DNA from: Pseudomonadota bacterium
GTDB lineage: Bacteria > Pseudomonadota > Alphaproteobacteria > SP197
NCBI GenBank assembly: GCA_039028155.1
Contig: JBCCIS010000009.1
Location: 62,001-126,000 of the forward strand
Direction: 5' to 3'
Length of the DNA: 64,000 nt
Shown: positions 16,707 through 26,413 of the stretch, one piece after another
Position numbering within the stretch: position 1 is the stretch's first letter
Layout of the letters: each line of letters starts with the position of its first letter
Notes under the pieces: generated by a model
What the model was told of the DNA's origin: nothing
What the model saw: the letters and a program-made list of their open reading frames with translations, nothing else
Database searches by the model: none
Program-made: the position numbers and the translations under genes

Positions 16707-17291
16707 TCAGGTGGGTTCGGCCTTTTCCTTGCGCACGAGACTTTTGCCCACGGTGCGGCCCAGCAGGTAGTCGAGTGACACCGCGCCCGGCCCCTTGATG
16801 ACCAGATAGACGAACAGGAACACCCACAGCGCGCGTTGATCGAGGATGGCAGCATTCGACAGATTGTCGAACCAGGCGCCGATGGTCGCGGCGTCGGCGC
16901 TGTGGAAGGCGATGTCCACATAGCTCTGGACAACCACGAAGACGACCATGCCCAGCGCGGCAATCCGTGTGAACAGGCCGAGCACGATCAGGATCGGCAG
17001 GATCACCTCGCCATAGGTCCCGAAAAAGACGACCAAACCCCAGGGAATGAACGCGACCTGGGACGCGTCATAACCTGCGGCCTCGATAACCGGCGGGACG
17101 ATCTGGAAGTACGCGGAGTCCGAGATCGAGAACGGCCCACCGTCGAACTTCGTCAAGGCAGAGTTGAGGAAGTAAACGAACAACACCGCGGCAAAGACGA
17201 CGCGGGCCAAAAGGCCCAACAGCCAAGCGTCGGTGGCGCGTTCGACGGTACGTGTCGTGCGGGTGTAGAGAGCGGCGATCGACTGGATCAT
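16707..17291 (-). CDS. DoxX family membrane protein of the bufferin operon
   Basis: 194 residues with four hydrophobic helices (about 24-48, 84-104, 110-130 and 153-175) and the DoxX signature around ARVVFAAVLFVYFLNSALTK near the first helix and GLFTRIAALGM later. DoxX proteins often accompany thiol-redox or metal-stress functions. It follows bufC by 46 bases on the same strand, and DoxX genes are a known part of bufABC-type loci. A role in quinone-linked redox or copper homeostasis at the membrane is inferred from that context. It is the last gene of the operon. Confidence 0.85.
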   Translation of the reverse strand: MIQSIAALYTRTTRTVERATDAWLLGLLARVVFAAVLFVYFLNSALTKFDGGPFSISDSAYFQIVPPVIEAAGYDASQVAFIPWGLVVFFGTYGEVILPILIVLGLFTRIAALGMVVFVVVQSYVDIAFHSADAATIGAWFDNLSNAAILDQRALWVFLFVYLVIKGPGAVSLDYLLGRTVGKSLVRKEKAEPT

Positions 17292-17337
17292 GGCAAGTCC
17301 TGTCGGTGGTTGGAGGTGGGGTTGACGTCAGGTTAAG

Positions 17338-18141
17338 TCAGGATGGATCGGTGCGCATCTGGATCAGGTTTGCCCGGACAAACACGCCGGCCTCGAACAA
17401 ACCAGACAGATGTTCGGAAAGCTCGAAAGCCGGTTCTGCCGCCATCGCGGTTTCGGCGGCATCACCAAGGGCCTTGCCGTCAAGCAGCGCCTCGGCGAAG
17501 GCTGCCCCGCCGGCCGGCAGAATGCGGGTATCGACATCAAGGCCCGGCCTTGCGGTCAAGGCGTCCTCGGCCCGCTTCATATCGACGTCGTCCGATGACA
17601 TCAGCCCGGTGCTGGCTGCCCACAAAGAGACGACCGGGAAGGACGAACGGATCAGGCTGACCGCGGGATGAACGTCGAACGTGACGCCAGCGACCTCGTC
17701 GGGCGGGATCGCGCCCAACGCCTCGATCTCCAGCGGCGCGACGTCGGCGGCGTGATAGGCCTGCAAGCGCGCGAACTCCAGCCGCGCCACGTCACCCAGA
17801 TAGGGGATCGCCCGCGCCGCCGGCGGGAATGTCTCCAGGAAATCGCCGAACGTCGCGCCATAGCGGAACAGGAGCGGCGATTGCGGCGGCGTGGTGTCGA
17901 GATAAGCGCGCGCGGTCGCCTGAAAGAATTCGTCGCCAACCAGCGCGCGTACGGCCGGAAACGTGTCAACCAGAGCGCCTGTCGCGGCAGCAACCACGTT
18001 GTTGCGGTAGACGTCGAACCGCTTGGACTGTGCCGCATCGGTCGTCGTTGGGCCGGGGCGCTGGATTTCGCCGGGCGCCGGTTCGTTGGGATCCACGAGC
18101 GCCTTTGCAAAGGCCGCCTGCGTGTCAGCCAGCATGCGCAT
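17338..18141 (-). CDS. bufC: HvfC/BufC-type partner protein (DUF2063 N-terminal domain)
   Basis: 267 residues. The N-terminal domain has the DUF2063 pattern: [15 protein letters not shown], a [22 protein letters not shown] helix pair (given in parts) and a LVGDEFF...[11 protein letters not shown] block. The C-terminal part (about 165-267) is a mixed alpha/beta domain with [17 protein letters not shown]. Proteins of this type bind the MNIO enzyme and present the precursor peptide. The start overlaps the end of bufB by 17 bases, indicating coupled translation. Confidence 0.85.
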   Translation of the reverse strand: MRMLADTQAAFAKALVDPNEPAPGEIQRPGPTTTDAAQSKRFDVYRNNVVAAATGALVDTFPAVRALVGDEFFQATARAYLDTTPPQSPLLFRYGATFGDFLETFPPAARAIPYLGDVARLEFARLQAYHAADVAPLEIEALGAIPPDEVAGVTFDVHPAVSLIRSSFPVVSLWAASTGLMSSDDVDMKRAEDALTARPGLDVDTRILPAGGAAFAEALLDGKALGDAAETAMAAEPAFELSEHLSGLFEAGVFVRANLIQMRTDPS

Positions 18142-19066
18142 GGCGCGGCTCCTCTAGGCGTTCGTCTTGCGGGGCACCGGCGTCCGCGATCGTCGCACCC
18201 GATTCAGCCGCACCCACCATAACCCTGTCAGCGGCCCGCGCCTCAGCAAAGAGGACCGGCCAGTCCGGCACGTTGGAGTCCCATTCAATGAGTGTGGGGA
18301 CGGTGCCCACGCGGGCGATCACGCGGCGATAGAGCGCCCAGACGGGATCGGCGACATGCCGGTCATGGCTGTCGATCAGCAGGGTCGCGCCTGTCTCGTC
18401 GCGGTCCTCGGCATGACCGGCCAGATGAATCTCGCCGACCGCGGCGAGAGGAAAAGCGTCGATATAGGCCTCGGGCTCGTAGTCGTGATTGGTGGCGGAA
18501 ACGAAGACGTTGTTGACGTCAAGCAAGAGCCCGCAGCCGGTCCGCGCCGTCACCTGGCTGAGAAAGTCCAGCTCCGACATCGTGCTGGTCTCGAACGTCA
18601 CGTAGGTCGCTGGGTTCTCGAGCAGCATACGCCGGCCCATGGTCTCCTGAACCTCGTCGATATGGTCGACGACGCGCCGCAGAACCTCCTCCGTATAGGG
18701 AACGGGCAAGAGATCCGGATAATAGGTCTGCTCGTGGGTCGACCAGGCGAGATGCTCTGAGAAGAGACCGGGCGCATAACGATCGTTGACGACCTTGAGC
18801 CTGGCCAGATGCTCTCTATCCAGTGCTTGGGCTGCCCCGATCGAGAGGCCAACGCCGTGCAGAGAAAGCGGGTATGTCTCACGGATGCAGGAGAGGTACC
18901 GATGCGGCGGGCCGCCTGCCCCCATGTAGTTTTCGGCGTGAATCTCGAACCAGCCGATATCGGGACAGGTGTCCAGGATTTCACGGTAGTGCTGCGCCTT
19001 GAGGCCGACCCCGGACCTTGCGGGTATGTCGGGTGAAACGCGGCCGGTGGCTGTGGTCTCGGCCAT
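18125..19066 (-). CDS. bufB: MNIO enzyme (DUF692), bufferin-modifying
   Basis: 313 residues with the DUF692 TIM-barrel landmarks: [78 protein letters not shown] and LIEWDSNVP. The His, Glu, Asp and Asn residues in these strands bind the two or three iron atoms. Multinuclear non-haem iron-dependent oxidative enzymes modify cysteines in RiPP precursors, in bufferins to thiooxazoles. It follows the precursor gene by 96 bases that hold a strong stem-loop. The assignment to the bufferin branch rests on the adjacent DUF2282 precursor. Confidence 0.9.
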   Translation of the reverse strand: MAETTATGRVSPDIPARSGVGLKAQHYREILDTCPDIGWFEIHAENYMGAGGPPHRYLSCIRETYPLSLHGVGLSIGAAQALDREHLARLKVVNDRYAPGLFSEHLAWSTHEQTYYPDLLPVPYTEEVLRRVVDHIDEVQETMGRRMLLENPATYVTFETSTMSELDFLSQVTARTGCGLLLDVNNVFVSATNHDYEPEAYIDAFPLAAVGEIHLAGHAEDRDETGATLLIDSHDRHVADPVWALYRRVIARVGTVPTLIEWDSNVPDWPVLFAEARAADRVMVGAAESGATIADAGAPQDERLEEPRHAHAG

Positions 19067-19087
19067 GGCGGATCAGGGAACCATCAT

Positions 19088-19145
19088 CCCGTCAAAACGA
19101 CGACGGGCAGAGGCCGTTCCCCGCGCGCCTGACGATCAGGCGCGC
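19088..19145 (-). promoter_or_regulatory. Intergenic stem-loops between bufA and bufB
   Basis: Between the precursor and its enzyme lies a perfect 10-bp stem with a 3-base loop (gcgcgcctga at 19123-19132 and its complement at 19136-19145) and a second 6-bp stem (cccgtc 19088-19093 / gacggg 19102-19107). No T-run follows on the transcribed strand, so it is more likely an mRNA-stability or processing element than an intrinsic terminator. It would let the precursor be made in excess. Confidence 0.55.
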
Positions 19146-19162
19146 GAGGCACGTGCCGTCGG

Positions 19163-19495
19163 TCAGGCGTCCGGCAGATCGCGATCGAGCGGTTCAAGGG
19201 AACCGGTGCGACCGTCGGGCAATTCATAGTCAGCCATCTGTTCGACGCCATACTTCTCGCAATCGCCCGCAGGAACGAGCGTCCAGGCGTTACCCTGATA
19301 GTCCAACGTGGACGTGCCGGCACATGTCGTGCCCGGTCCTGCCGCGCAGTCGTTCTGGCCGGCAAGCGAGATACCGTAGCACTTTTCCTTCTCCGCGGCA
19401 TACGCGGGCGTTGTTACGCTGGCTGCGGCCGAAACGGCCAAGGCGACGGCGCCGGCCACAGAGGCGGCGACGAATGATTTTGATGTCTTCGACAT
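19163..19495 (-). CDS. bufA: Bufferin-type RiPP precursor (DUF2282)
   Basis: 110 residues. A Sec signal peptide (about 1-34, hydrophobic core [15 protein letters not shown], cleavage after AYA) is followed by the DUF2282 core with four cysteines: [19 protein letters not shown] and GDCEKYG, separated by [12 protein letters not shown]. Bufferins are copper-chelating peptides whose core cysteines are modified by BufB and then exported to the periplasm. Here the last Cys is followed by about 30 extra residues ([19 protein letters not shown]...) that seem longer than in the proteins I recall. A 60-bp AT-rich gap before the ATG and ggagc upstream suggest its own promoter. Confidence 0.9.
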   Translation of the reverse strand: MSKTSKSFVAASVAGAVALAVSAAASVTTPAYAAEKEKCYGISLAGQNDCAAGPGTTCAGTSTLDYQGNAWTLVPAGDCEKYGVEQMADYELPDGRTGSLEPLDRDLPDA

Positions 19496-19555
19496 GGGTG
19501 AAGCTCCGTTATGGGACGAGTACAGTATGGATGATAGTAAAGCGGTTTTGTAACT

Positions 19556-20110
19556 CTATTCGTCAAGAGGTCCGACGACCGAGTAGGTGCCGTCGTTCTT
19601 GTCCAGATCGGTCCAGTTCTTGGTCGACGCGGGCTCTGCTTCCGCAGTTGTCCAGTTCTGCTCACTCTTTTCGATGAAACCTGGGATGTCCTCTTCCCAG
19701 AAACCGACAACGGGGGGATGGATGTTCAGGTAGAGCGTGCCATCGACGATGCGCCACAGGTTCGGATTGCCCGGAACCTTGCCGCCCTGGGCAATGCCAT
19801 AGGCGCAATGGCCGTCATAGGCGGGCGCGTACTTCTCAGGATCAGCGATGAATGCTTCCTTGTTCTCCTCGCTGGCGAACGCCCAGGTTGCGCCGTTCCA
19901 CTCCGTCGTGATCGATTCCTTGCCCTGGACTGCCAGTGGTTGTGTCGACCCCACGGGAGCCTGCTCGAGGCTGAAGAACGCAACGGGATCATAGCCGGAA
20001 ATGGCAAATCCCGTGTTATCGACATATTGCTGGCCGGCAAAGGCCGAACCAAAGCTCGAGATGGCCAGAAAGGCCGCTGCAACGGGAAGGACACGGAGAG
20101 AGGTGCGCAT
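19556..20110 (-). CDS. Secreted YHS-domain protein
   Basis: 184 residues from ATG 20110; the further upstream in-frame start would place nonpolar residues before the obvious signal peptide (RTSLRVLPVAAAFLAISSFG, cleavage after AFA). The mature part carries a YHS domain: ISGYDPVAFF, a WAFASEENKEAFIADPEKYAP block and YDGHCAYGIAQG, whose Cys and His residues suggest metal binding, followed by WRIVDGTLYLNI. It lies 60 bases upstream of bufA on the same strand, so it may share induction with the bufferin genes. A periplasmic metal-binding role is inferred. Confidence 0.85.
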   Translation of the reverse strand: MRTSLRVLPVAAAFLAISSFGSAFAGQQYVDNTGFAISGYDPVAFFSLEQAPVGSTQPLAVQGKESITTEWNGATWAFASEENKEAFIADPEKYAPAYDGHCAYGIAQGGKVPGNPNLWRIVDGTLYLNIHPPVVGFWEEDIPGFIEKSEQNWTTAEAEPASTKNWTDLDKNDGTYSVVGPLDE

Positions 20111-20301
20111 GGTATCCAATCCTATGACCACGAGGGGTCGTTGGTTGATGAACAGGCCTAGCATGTCGTGATTTGGGACTTTCTCTCAATTCAACAGACT
20201 TCACGAGACGATAGAGAATGCGTGACCTAACCCCGGGGGTTCATCAGCGTGCTGCGAGATATCGCCGAGGCGGCGACCAGTAGAGCGGGTTCGTTCGGCG
20301 C

Positions 20302-20955
20302 TCAGGCCTTGCGGTAGACGAGGTAGTGGACCGCAGGGCCCTCCCCCCTAAAGACCTCATCGAGAAGGTGCTCGATCAAGGCGATCGCAGCGTCGTTCTC
20401 AAACCGGTCGAGCATCGCCTTGAAGCCTCTGGCCTCCCACAGATCCTTGTGGATGGTGATCGCCATCAGGCCGCCAGATCGCAGGACGCGCATGATTTCC
20501 GGCAGCGGTTCCGGCCCGACATGCCCGCAGGTGAACGTGCCCGAGGATACTGCCGCGCCGTAGGATCCATCGTCCAGGGCCAGTGGCTCGTTAAGATCGG
20601 CGCGAATCAACTTGCGGTAGATGCCGCGCGCCTTCGCCCGCTCCAACATCGCCGGCGTGATGTCGATGCCGTCGATGGCGCGAAAGCCCTGTTCGGCCAG
20701 ATGGACAGAGGTTAGGCCGGTGCCGCAGCCAATATCCAGCACCGGCGTTGAAACGTCCTCCAGATGCGCCGCGAGCATCCTGGAGATGCGGTCTGGTCCA
20801 ACATAGCCGAGATCGCCGACCATGCGGTCCTCATAGGCGTCGGACCACTCGCTGTAGAAGGCCTTGGCCGCTTCGGTACCGTCAAGGGCGTAGGCGCCTT
20901 TGACGAACGCGTCCGTGTCGGCGTGTTTTCCGCCCTGCTTATTGTCGTCAGCCAT
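20302..20955 (-). CDS. Class I SAM-dependent methyltransferase
   Basis: 217 residues from ATG 20955. Motif I is [20 protein letters not shown] (about residues 70-89), strand 2 ends in [11 protein letters not shown], and motif III is [16 protein letters not shown]. The N-terminal [14 protein letters not shown] helix is typical of small-molecule methyltransferases of the UbiE/TPMT-like group. The start overlaps the last codons of lepA by 8 bases, so it is co-transcribed with lepA. The substrate is unknown. Confidence 0.85.
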   Translation of the reverse strand: MADDNKQGGKHADTDAFVKGAYALDGTEAAKAFYSEWSDAYEDRMVGDLGYVGPDRISRMLAAHLEDVSTPVLDIGCGTGLTSVHLAEQGFRAIDGIDITPAMLERAKARGIYRKLIRADLNEPLALDDGSYGAAVSSGTFTCGHVGPEPLPEIMRVLRSGGLMAITIHKDLWEARGFKAMLDRFENDAAIALIEHLLDEVFRGEGPAVHYLVYRKA

Positions 20956-22750
20956 CAAGCCTGAGCGCGGCCAGGAATGCGTCCTGCGGAATCTCGACAT
21001 CGCCAAACTGGCGCATGCGTTTCTTGCCGCGCTTCTGCTTTTCCAAGAGCTTCCGCTTACGCGTGATGTCGCCGCCATAGCACTTGGCCAGCACATCTTT
21101 CCTGAGCGCGCTGATGGTTTCGCGGGCGATGACCTTGCCGCCGATCGCCGCCTGGATCGGAATCTTAAAGAGCTGGCGTGGGATCAGGCCCTTCAACTTC
21201 TCGCACACCGCGCGGCCACGGCTCTCGGCGCGGCTGCGTTCGACGATCTGCGCCAGGCCATCGACCGCCTCGCCGTTGACCAGGATGTCGAGGCGAACCA
21301 GATCGCCCTCGCGGTAGTCGTCGAGCTGATAGTCGAAGCTGGCATAGCCGCGGCTGACCGACTTCAGGCGGTCATAGAAATCGAACACGACCTCGGCCAG
21401 CGGCAGGCGGTAGACAACCATGGCGCGGCTGCCGGCATAGGTCAGCTCGACCTGCTCGCCGCGCTTGTCGGTGCACAGCTGCAGGACCGCGCCCAGATAT
21501 TCGTCGGGCACCAGGATGGTCGCCTTGATCCACGGCTCCTCGATCCGCTCGATGCGCGTGGGATCGGGCAGGTCGACGGGATTATGCAGCTCGGCCGTCT
21601 CGCCGCCGCGTTCGGTGATGCGGTAGACGACGCTGGGCGCGGTCGCGATCAGATCCAGATCGAACTCGCGCTCCAGCCGCTCCTGGATGATTTCCAGGTG
21701 CAGCAGGCCCAGGAACCCGCAACGGAAACCCTGGCCCAGCGCGACCGAACTCTCCGGCTCGAAATGGAAGCTCGCGTCGTTCAGGCGCAGCTTGCCCAGG
21801 CTGTCGCGCAGATCGTTGTAATCGCCGGCATCGGTCGGATATAGGCCGCAGAAGACGACCGGCTGGCTCGGCTTGAAACCGGGCAGCGCGTCTTCGGTGC
21901 GTTCACGGTCATCGGTGATCGTGTCGCCGACACGGCACTCGGCGATGTCCTTGATGGCCGCGGTGATGAAGCCGATCTCGCCCGGCCCCAACTCGTCGAC
22001 CAGGACACCTTTGGGTGTAAAGATGCCGACCCGGTCGACATCGCGCACCGCCCCGGTGCCCATCAACCGGATCCGCTGGCCCTTGCGGATGTGCCCGTCG
22101 ACCATGCGCAGCAGGATCATGACGCCCAGATAGGCGTCGTACCAGCTGTCGACCAGGAGCGCCTTCAGGGGTTTCTCGGCGTCACCCGCATTGGGTGGCG
22201 GCAGACGGTCGCAGATCGCCTGAAGGACAGCCTCAATGTTCTCACCGGTCTTCGCGGAGACGGGAATGGCGTCCGACGCATCGATACCGACGACGTCCTC
22301 GATGTTCTGCTTCACCCGGTCGACATCGGCGGCCGGCAGGTCGATCTTGTTGATCACCGGCAGGATTTCCAGATCCGCGTCAACAGCCATATAGGCGTTG
22401 GCGACGGTCTGCGCCTCGACGCCCTGGGTCGAATCGACGATCAGCATGGCGCCTTCGCAGGCGCGCAGCGACCGGCTGACTTCGTAGGTGAAATCGACGT
22501 GGCCGGGCGTGTCGATCAGATTGATCAAATAGGTCTCGCCGTCGGCGGCGACAAAGCTCAACCGCACGGTCTGGGCCTTGATGGTGATGCCGCGCTCGCG
22601 CTCCAGATCCATGGCATCCAGCACCTGCCCCCGCATCTCGCGCGCATCGAGACCGCCGCACGCCTCGATCAGGCGGTCGGCCAGGGTCGACTTGCCGTGA
22701 TCGATATGCGCGATGATCGCGACGTTGCGGATATGCGAAAGGTCGGTCAT
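20948..22750 (-). CDS. lepA: Elongation factor 4 (back-translocase LepA)
   Basis: 600 residues, the normal length. The G domain has [14 protein letters not shown] (P-loop), the switch I region [20 protein letters not shown] and NKIDLPAAD. Domains II and III follow, with the EF4-specific part containing [25 protein letters not shown] and RGYASFDYQ. The C-terminal domain is basic and ends in [17 protein letters not shown]. It acts on ribosomes in stalled or mis-translocated states. Confidence 0.97.
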   Translation of the reverse strand: MTDLSHIRNVAIIAHIDHGKSTLADRLIEACGGLDAREMRGQVLDAMDLERERGITIKAQTVRLSFVAADGETYLINLIDTPGHVDFTYEVSRSLRACEGAMLIVDSTQGVEAQTVANAYMAVDADLEILPVINKIDLPAADVDRVKQNIEDVVGIDASDAIPVSAKTGENIEAVLQAICDRLPPPNAGDAEKPLKALLVDSWYDAYLGVMILLRMVDGHIRKGQRIRLMGTGAVRDVDRVGIFTPKGVLVDELGPGEIGFITAAIKDIAECRVGDTITDDRERTEDALPGFKPSQPVVFCGLYPTDAGDYNDLRDSLGKLRLNDASFHFEPESSVALGQGFRCGFLGLLHLEIIQERLEREFDLDLIATAPSVVYRITERGGETAELHNPVDLPDPTRIERIEEPWIKATILVPDEYLGAVLQLCTDKRGEQVELTYAGSRAMVVYRLPLAEVVFDFYDRLKSVSRGYASFDYQLDDYREGDLVRLDILVNGEAVDGLAQIVERSRAESRGRAVCEKLKGLIPRQLFKIPIQAAIGGKVIARETISALRKDVLAKCYGGDITRKRKLLEKQKRGKKRMRQFGDVEIPQDAFLAALRLDG

Positions 22751-22969
22751 GGGTTTCCGTTCAGAGCAGATCCTGTTTTGATGGGGTTGCTCTGCGATTT
22801 CGTCAAGACAGGTGAATCTGCTTTACACATAGATAGAGAGCGGACGCGGAACATAAGCGTCCAGGGGGTTCGGACGCAACCACGGGGATGACCGGCAACA
22901 ATTCGGTTCCCCGTGCGTCCGCGAGGCCGCATGGTGGCGGTGAAGCCATCTGCCGGGAGCGCCCCGCCC

Positions 22970-23332
22970 ATGATCGACCATCTGGAAACCTCGCCTGACG
23001 GCCGCGCCATGCGTTTCAGAGCCGGCGGCAAGCTTACCCACGAGGACTATCGGGCGATGATACCCCTGCTGGAGCAGGCCATCTCCGAACACGGCAAGAT
23101 CTCCGTCCTGGTTGAGCTCGACGATGTTACGGGCATCGAGGCGCGCGCGGTGATGGACGAATTTGCCTTCGATATCCGGCACTTCCGCGACTTCGATCGG
23201 CTCGGCGTCATCGGCGAGGGTCCCTGGGAGGACTGGATGACGCGCACCACGAACCCGCTGGTACCGGGCGAAATGCGCTATTTCTCCACCGCCGAAGCCG
23301 ACACCGGCTGGGCCTGGGTTCAAGGTGGCTGA
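22970..23332 (+). CDS. SpoIIAA-like (STAS-related) protein
   Basis: 120 residues from ATG 22970 (gggag about 11 bases upstream), preferred to an in-frame ATG at 22913 because the family begins at this point. It shows the SpoIIAA-like pattern: strand RAMRFRAGGKLTHEDYRAMI, then the helix and ISVLVELDDVTGIEARAVMD, ending in WEDWMT and MRYFSTAEADTGWAW. These small alpha/beta proteins bind hydrophobic ligands or act as lipid carriers; the role here is unknown. Two bases separate it from the GNAT gene. Confidence 0.8.
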   Translation: MIDHLETSPDGRAMRFRAGGKLTHEDYRAMIPLLEQAISEHGKISVLVELDDVTGIEARAVMDEFAFDIRHFRDFDRLGVIGEGPWEDWMTRTTNPLVPGEMRYFSTAEADTGWAWVQGG

Positions 23333-23334
23333 CG

Positions 23335-23856
23335 ATGAGCGACGCTGCGATGACGGGTTCCCAGGACATCACGATCCGTTCCGCTACGCCGGAGGACCGG
23401 TCTGACATCGAGCGGCTGGTGGCCGCCCTCCAGAACGACGGACGGCGTTACGATCCAGCGCTTGCCGCCGGAGAACCGGTTTTCGCCAAGAGTTCGGTCG
23501 ACGCCATGAATGCCTATGTCGCCGATGACCAGGGCCTTTGCCTCGTCGCGCTTCTGGACGGTCGCGTGGTCGGCTATGTCGGATGCTCGCTCGAGGTCGA
23601 TGACGATATCTGGACCGATCCCGATTGGACACGGTCGGTGCATGTCCAGGAGCTATTCGTCGACCCGGCGGCGCGCCGCCGCGGCATCGCTCGACGGCTG
23701 GTCGGCGAGGTCGAGCGCCACGCCCTGAAGCTGGGCGTAAAGCGCATGCTGGTGATGGCCAACGCGCGCAATCCCGAATCCTGCGGCTCCTACCGCGCCA
23801 TGGGCTTCAGCGATTACAAGGTCCTGTTCGAAAAGCTCCTGCCAACCGCGCCGTAA
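23335..23856 (+). CDS. GNAT family N-acetyltransferase
   Basis: 173 residues. Core GNAT motifs are present: ITIRSATPEDRSDIERL (motif C), LVALLDGRVVGYVGC (motif D), VHVQELFVDPAARRRGIARRL with the acetyl-CoA-binding R-R-x-G-I-A (motif A, about residues 105-125), and SCGSYRAMGFSDYK (motif B). The substrate amine cannot be read. It forms a two-gene unit with the SpoIIAA-like protein and ends at an intergenic palindromic repeat that probably stops transcription. Confidence 0.9.
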   Translation: MSDAAMTGSQDITIRSATPEDRSDIERLVAALQNDGRRYDPALAAGEPVFAKSSVDAMNAYVADDQGLCLVALLDGRVVGYVGCSLEVDDDIWTDPDWTRSVHVQELFVDPAARRRGIARRLVGEVERHALKLGVKRMLVMANARNPESCGSYRAMGFSDYKVLFEKLLPTAP

Positions 23857-23874
23857 ACTCGGACCTGTTCGGGG

Positions 23875-24010
23875 CGGCTAGAGCATTTTCCGTTCAAGCG
23901 GCATCACCAGCCCGCTCCCCCACCCGGCCACCCATGGCAGCATCCTCGGGGTGGCCGGGAGGGGGAGCGGGCCGGCACCGATTCCGTGAAAACGGAAAAT
24001 GCTCTAGCCG
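23875..24010. repeat. Palindromic intergenic repeat, copy A
   Basis: The element fills the gap between convergent genes. The outermost arms (23875-23894 and 23991-24010) are perfect 20-bp inverted repeats. Inside is a second, near-perfect stem: cccgctccccc 23911-23921 with gggggagcggg 23961-23971, and cccggccaccc 23923-23933 with gggtggccggg 23949-23959. The 27-bp core 23928-23954 recurs in reverse orientation at 28402-28428 and 40289-40315. The long stem could act as a bidirectional terminator; the right arm ends at the pheT stop codon. Confidence 0.85.
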
Positions 24011-26413
24011 TCAGCCCCTGAGCTTACCGCCGGTGTTTTTCTCCACCGCCGCCACGACCTTGGCGGCGACCGCGTCGATCTCCTCATCGGTCATGGTGCG
24101 GTCTCGCGGCTGCAGATGAACCGAGATGGCGATCGACTTCTGTCCCTCGCCCAGCGAGGCGCCCTCGAACAGATCGAAGACATCGACGGCGGTGATCAGA
24201 TCGCGTTCGGCGCCGGCCGCTGCGCGCACGACTTTCTCCGCCGGCACGTCAGCATCGACAAGGAAGGCAAAGTCGCGCTCGACCGCTTGAAGCTGCGAGA
24301 TATCCAAGGCGGGCCGGGTGAAGTTCTTCGACTTGGGCGCCGGCACATGCTCCAGCATCACCTCGAACCCGGCGATCGGGCCGTCGATATCCATGGCCTT
24401 CAGGACGGCCGGGCTGATCTCGCCGAAAGCCGCCAGGACGTTCGGTCCCAGACGCAAGACACCGGAGCGGCCGGGATGGAACCAGGCCGGCGCATCGGTC
24501 GAGGTCTGCGCCTTGTCGACCGGCGCGCCGACGGCGTCCAGCACGGCAAGCGCGTCGGCCTTGGCGTCAAAGGCATCGACCGGACGCTCCGTCTCAAGCC
24601 AGTTGCGCGGGCCTGAAGCGCCGACACGGACGCCGGCCACCGACGTCGTCTGACCCTCTGGCGCGCGATCCTTATAGGCCGGGCCGATCTCGAACAGGCC
24701 GAAGTCACGCTGCCCGCGCGCCATGTTACGGCCGGCCGCCGCCATCAGAGCGGGAAGGCCTGACGGGCGCAGCACGTCCATGTCGGCGGAGATCGGATTT
24801 TCCAGCACCAGGTCGTCATCGACACCGCCGAACAGCGCCGCGTGGGGCCGCGGCACGAAGGAATAGGTCACCGCTTCGTTCATGCCACGGCCGGCCAGCG
24901 CGCGGCGCGCCCAGCGCACCCGCTTCTGCAACAGCGTCAGGATCGGCTTGGCATAGGCGGAGAGTCGCGGCAGCGACACCGGCTCGATCTCATCGAAGCC
25001 GTTGATGCGCAAGATCTCCTCGATGACATCGGCTTCGCACTGCATGTCGTGGCGCCATGTCGGCACGGTGACATCCCATCGATCTTCGGCGGCGTCGCGC
25101 ACGCCATAACCGAGATCACCCAGGATGCGTTCGCCTGCGGTCTTCGCGATGTCGATGCCGCCCAGCGACAACACCCGCGACGGACGGACCGCCATGGTTT
25201 GCTGTTCGGTCGGCACGTCGCCGGCGATAACCGGCTCGCTCGTCTCGCCGCCGCAGATCTCAAGCACCAGCCGGGTTGCGATCTCCATGCCGTCGGGCGC
25301 GAAGGCGCCGTCGACGCCGCGCTCGAAACGATGGCGCGCGTCGGTGTCCAACGCCAGCTTGCGCCCGGTCGCGGCGGTGCGCAGCGGATCGAACAGCGCG
25401 ATCTCCAGGAAACCGTTGACCGTGTCCTCTTCGGCGCTCGTCGTCTCGCCGCCGATGATGCCGCCCAGGCCAAGCATGCCGCCATCGTCGACAATGGCGG
25501 TCATCTCATCGTCGGCCTCGTACTCCTTGCCGTTCAGCGCCAGAAACGTCTCGCCTGTCTTCGCCAGGCGCGCGCCGATCGTGCCCTTCACCTTGTCGGC
25601 GTCATAGATGTGCGCCGGACGGCCGATATCGAGCGTGACCCAGTTGGTGATGTCGACGAGGGCCGAGATCGGCCGCAAGCCGACCGCGATCAGCTTCTGC
25701 TGCATCCACGCCGGGCTCGGCCCGTTATTCAAGCCCTTGAAGTAACGCCCGATGAAGAGCGGACAGGCGTTCTTGGTCTCGTCGTCGAAGTCGAGCTTGA
25801 TCGTCATCGGGCTCTTGAACGTGCCCTTGACCGGTGCCGTGTCGAGCGGCTTCAGCGTGCCCATGCCGGCGGCCGCCAGATCTCGCGCGATACCGCGCAC
25901 GCCCAGGCAATCGCCCCGGTCAGGCGTGATCGCGACATCGAACACCGCATCGTCCAGACCCATGTAGGCCGCGAACGGTTCGCCGACGACCGCATCCTCA
26001 GACAGCTCGATGATGCCGTCGTGTTCGTCGGAGAGCCCCATCTCGCGTTCCGAACACAACATGCCGTTTGACTCTTCGCCGCGGATCTTCGACGGCTTGA
26101 GCTTCATGTCGGTGCCGGGGATGGTCAGGCCCGAGGCCGCGAACACGCCTTTCATACCGGTGCGCGCGTTGGGCGCGCCGCACACGACCTGGACGGTCTC
26201 GGTCCCGTTGTCGACCATGCAGACCCTTAGCTTGTCGGCGTTGGGATGCTGCTTGGCCTCAACCACATAACCGACGATGAATGGCGCCAGTTCGCGCGCG
26301 CGGTCGGTGACGCCGTCGACCTCCAGGCCGATGCGGTTCAACGTGTCGGCGATCTCCTCGGCCGACGCCTCGGTGTCCAGGTGGCGTTTCAGCCAGTCGA
26401 GCGTGATCTTCAT
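24011..26413 (-). CDS. pheT: Phenylalanyl-tRNA synthetase beta subunit
   Basis: 800 residues from ATG 26413. It has the N-terminal [12 protein letters not shown], the OB-fold tRNA-binding domain (about 40-150, [19 protein letters not shown]), the B3/B4 editing region, B5 domain, catalytic-like core and the C-terminal FDX-ACB domain (from about residue 705, [18 protein letters not shown]-like stretch). Its start overlaps the stop of pheS by 4 bases. It forms the alpha2-beta2 enzyme with PheS. Confidence 0.97.
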   Translation of the reverse strand: MKITLDWLKRHLDTEASAEEIADTLNRIGLEVDGVTDRARELAPFIVGYVVEAKQHPNADKLRVCMVDNGTETVQVVCGAPNARTGMKGVFAASGLTIPGTDMKLKPSKIRGEESNGMLCSEREMGLSDEHDGIIELSEDAVVGEPFAAYMGLDDAVFDVAITPDRGDCLGVRGIARDLAAAGMGTLKPLDTAPVKGTFKSPMTIKLDFDDETKNACPLFIGRYFKGLNNGPSPAWMQQKLIAVGLRPISALVDITNWVTLDIGRPAHIYDADKVKGTIGARLAKTGETFLALNGKEYEADDEMTAIVDDGGMLGLGGIIGGETTSAEEDTVNGFLEIALFDPLRTAATGRKLALDTDARHRFERGVDGAFAPDGMEIATRLVLEICGGETSEPVIAGDVPTEQQTMAVRPSRVLSLGGIDIAKTAGERILGDLGYGVRDAAEDRWDVTVPTWRHDMQCEADVIEEILRINGFDEIEPVSLPRLSAYAKPILTLLQKRVRWARRALAGRGMNEAVTYSFVPRPHAALFGGVDDDLVLENPISADMDVLRPSGLPALMAAAGRNMARGQRDFGLFEIGPAYKDRAPEGQTTSVAGVRVGASGPRNWLETERPVDAFDAKADALAVLDAVGAPVDKAQTSTDAPAWFHPGRSGVLRLGPNVLAAFGEISPAVLKAMDIDGPIAGFEVMLEHVPAPKSKNFTRPALDISQLQAVERDFAFLVDADVPAEKVVRAAAGAERDLITAVDVFDLFEGASLGEGQKSIAISVHLQPRDRTMTDEEIDAVAAKVVAAVEKNTGGKLRG

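Noticed and set aside
17252-17671. Open frame of 139 codons on the + strand across doxX/bufC
   Set aside because: Overlaps two well-supported opposite-strand genes of the bufferin operon.
20900-21844. 314-codon + strand frame opposite lepA
   Set aside because: Lies fully over the conserved LepA coding sequence; no domain or ribosome site.
24842-26071. 409-codon frame antisense to pheT
   Set aside because: Shadow of the PheT gene; composition follows the complementary strand of conserved codons.
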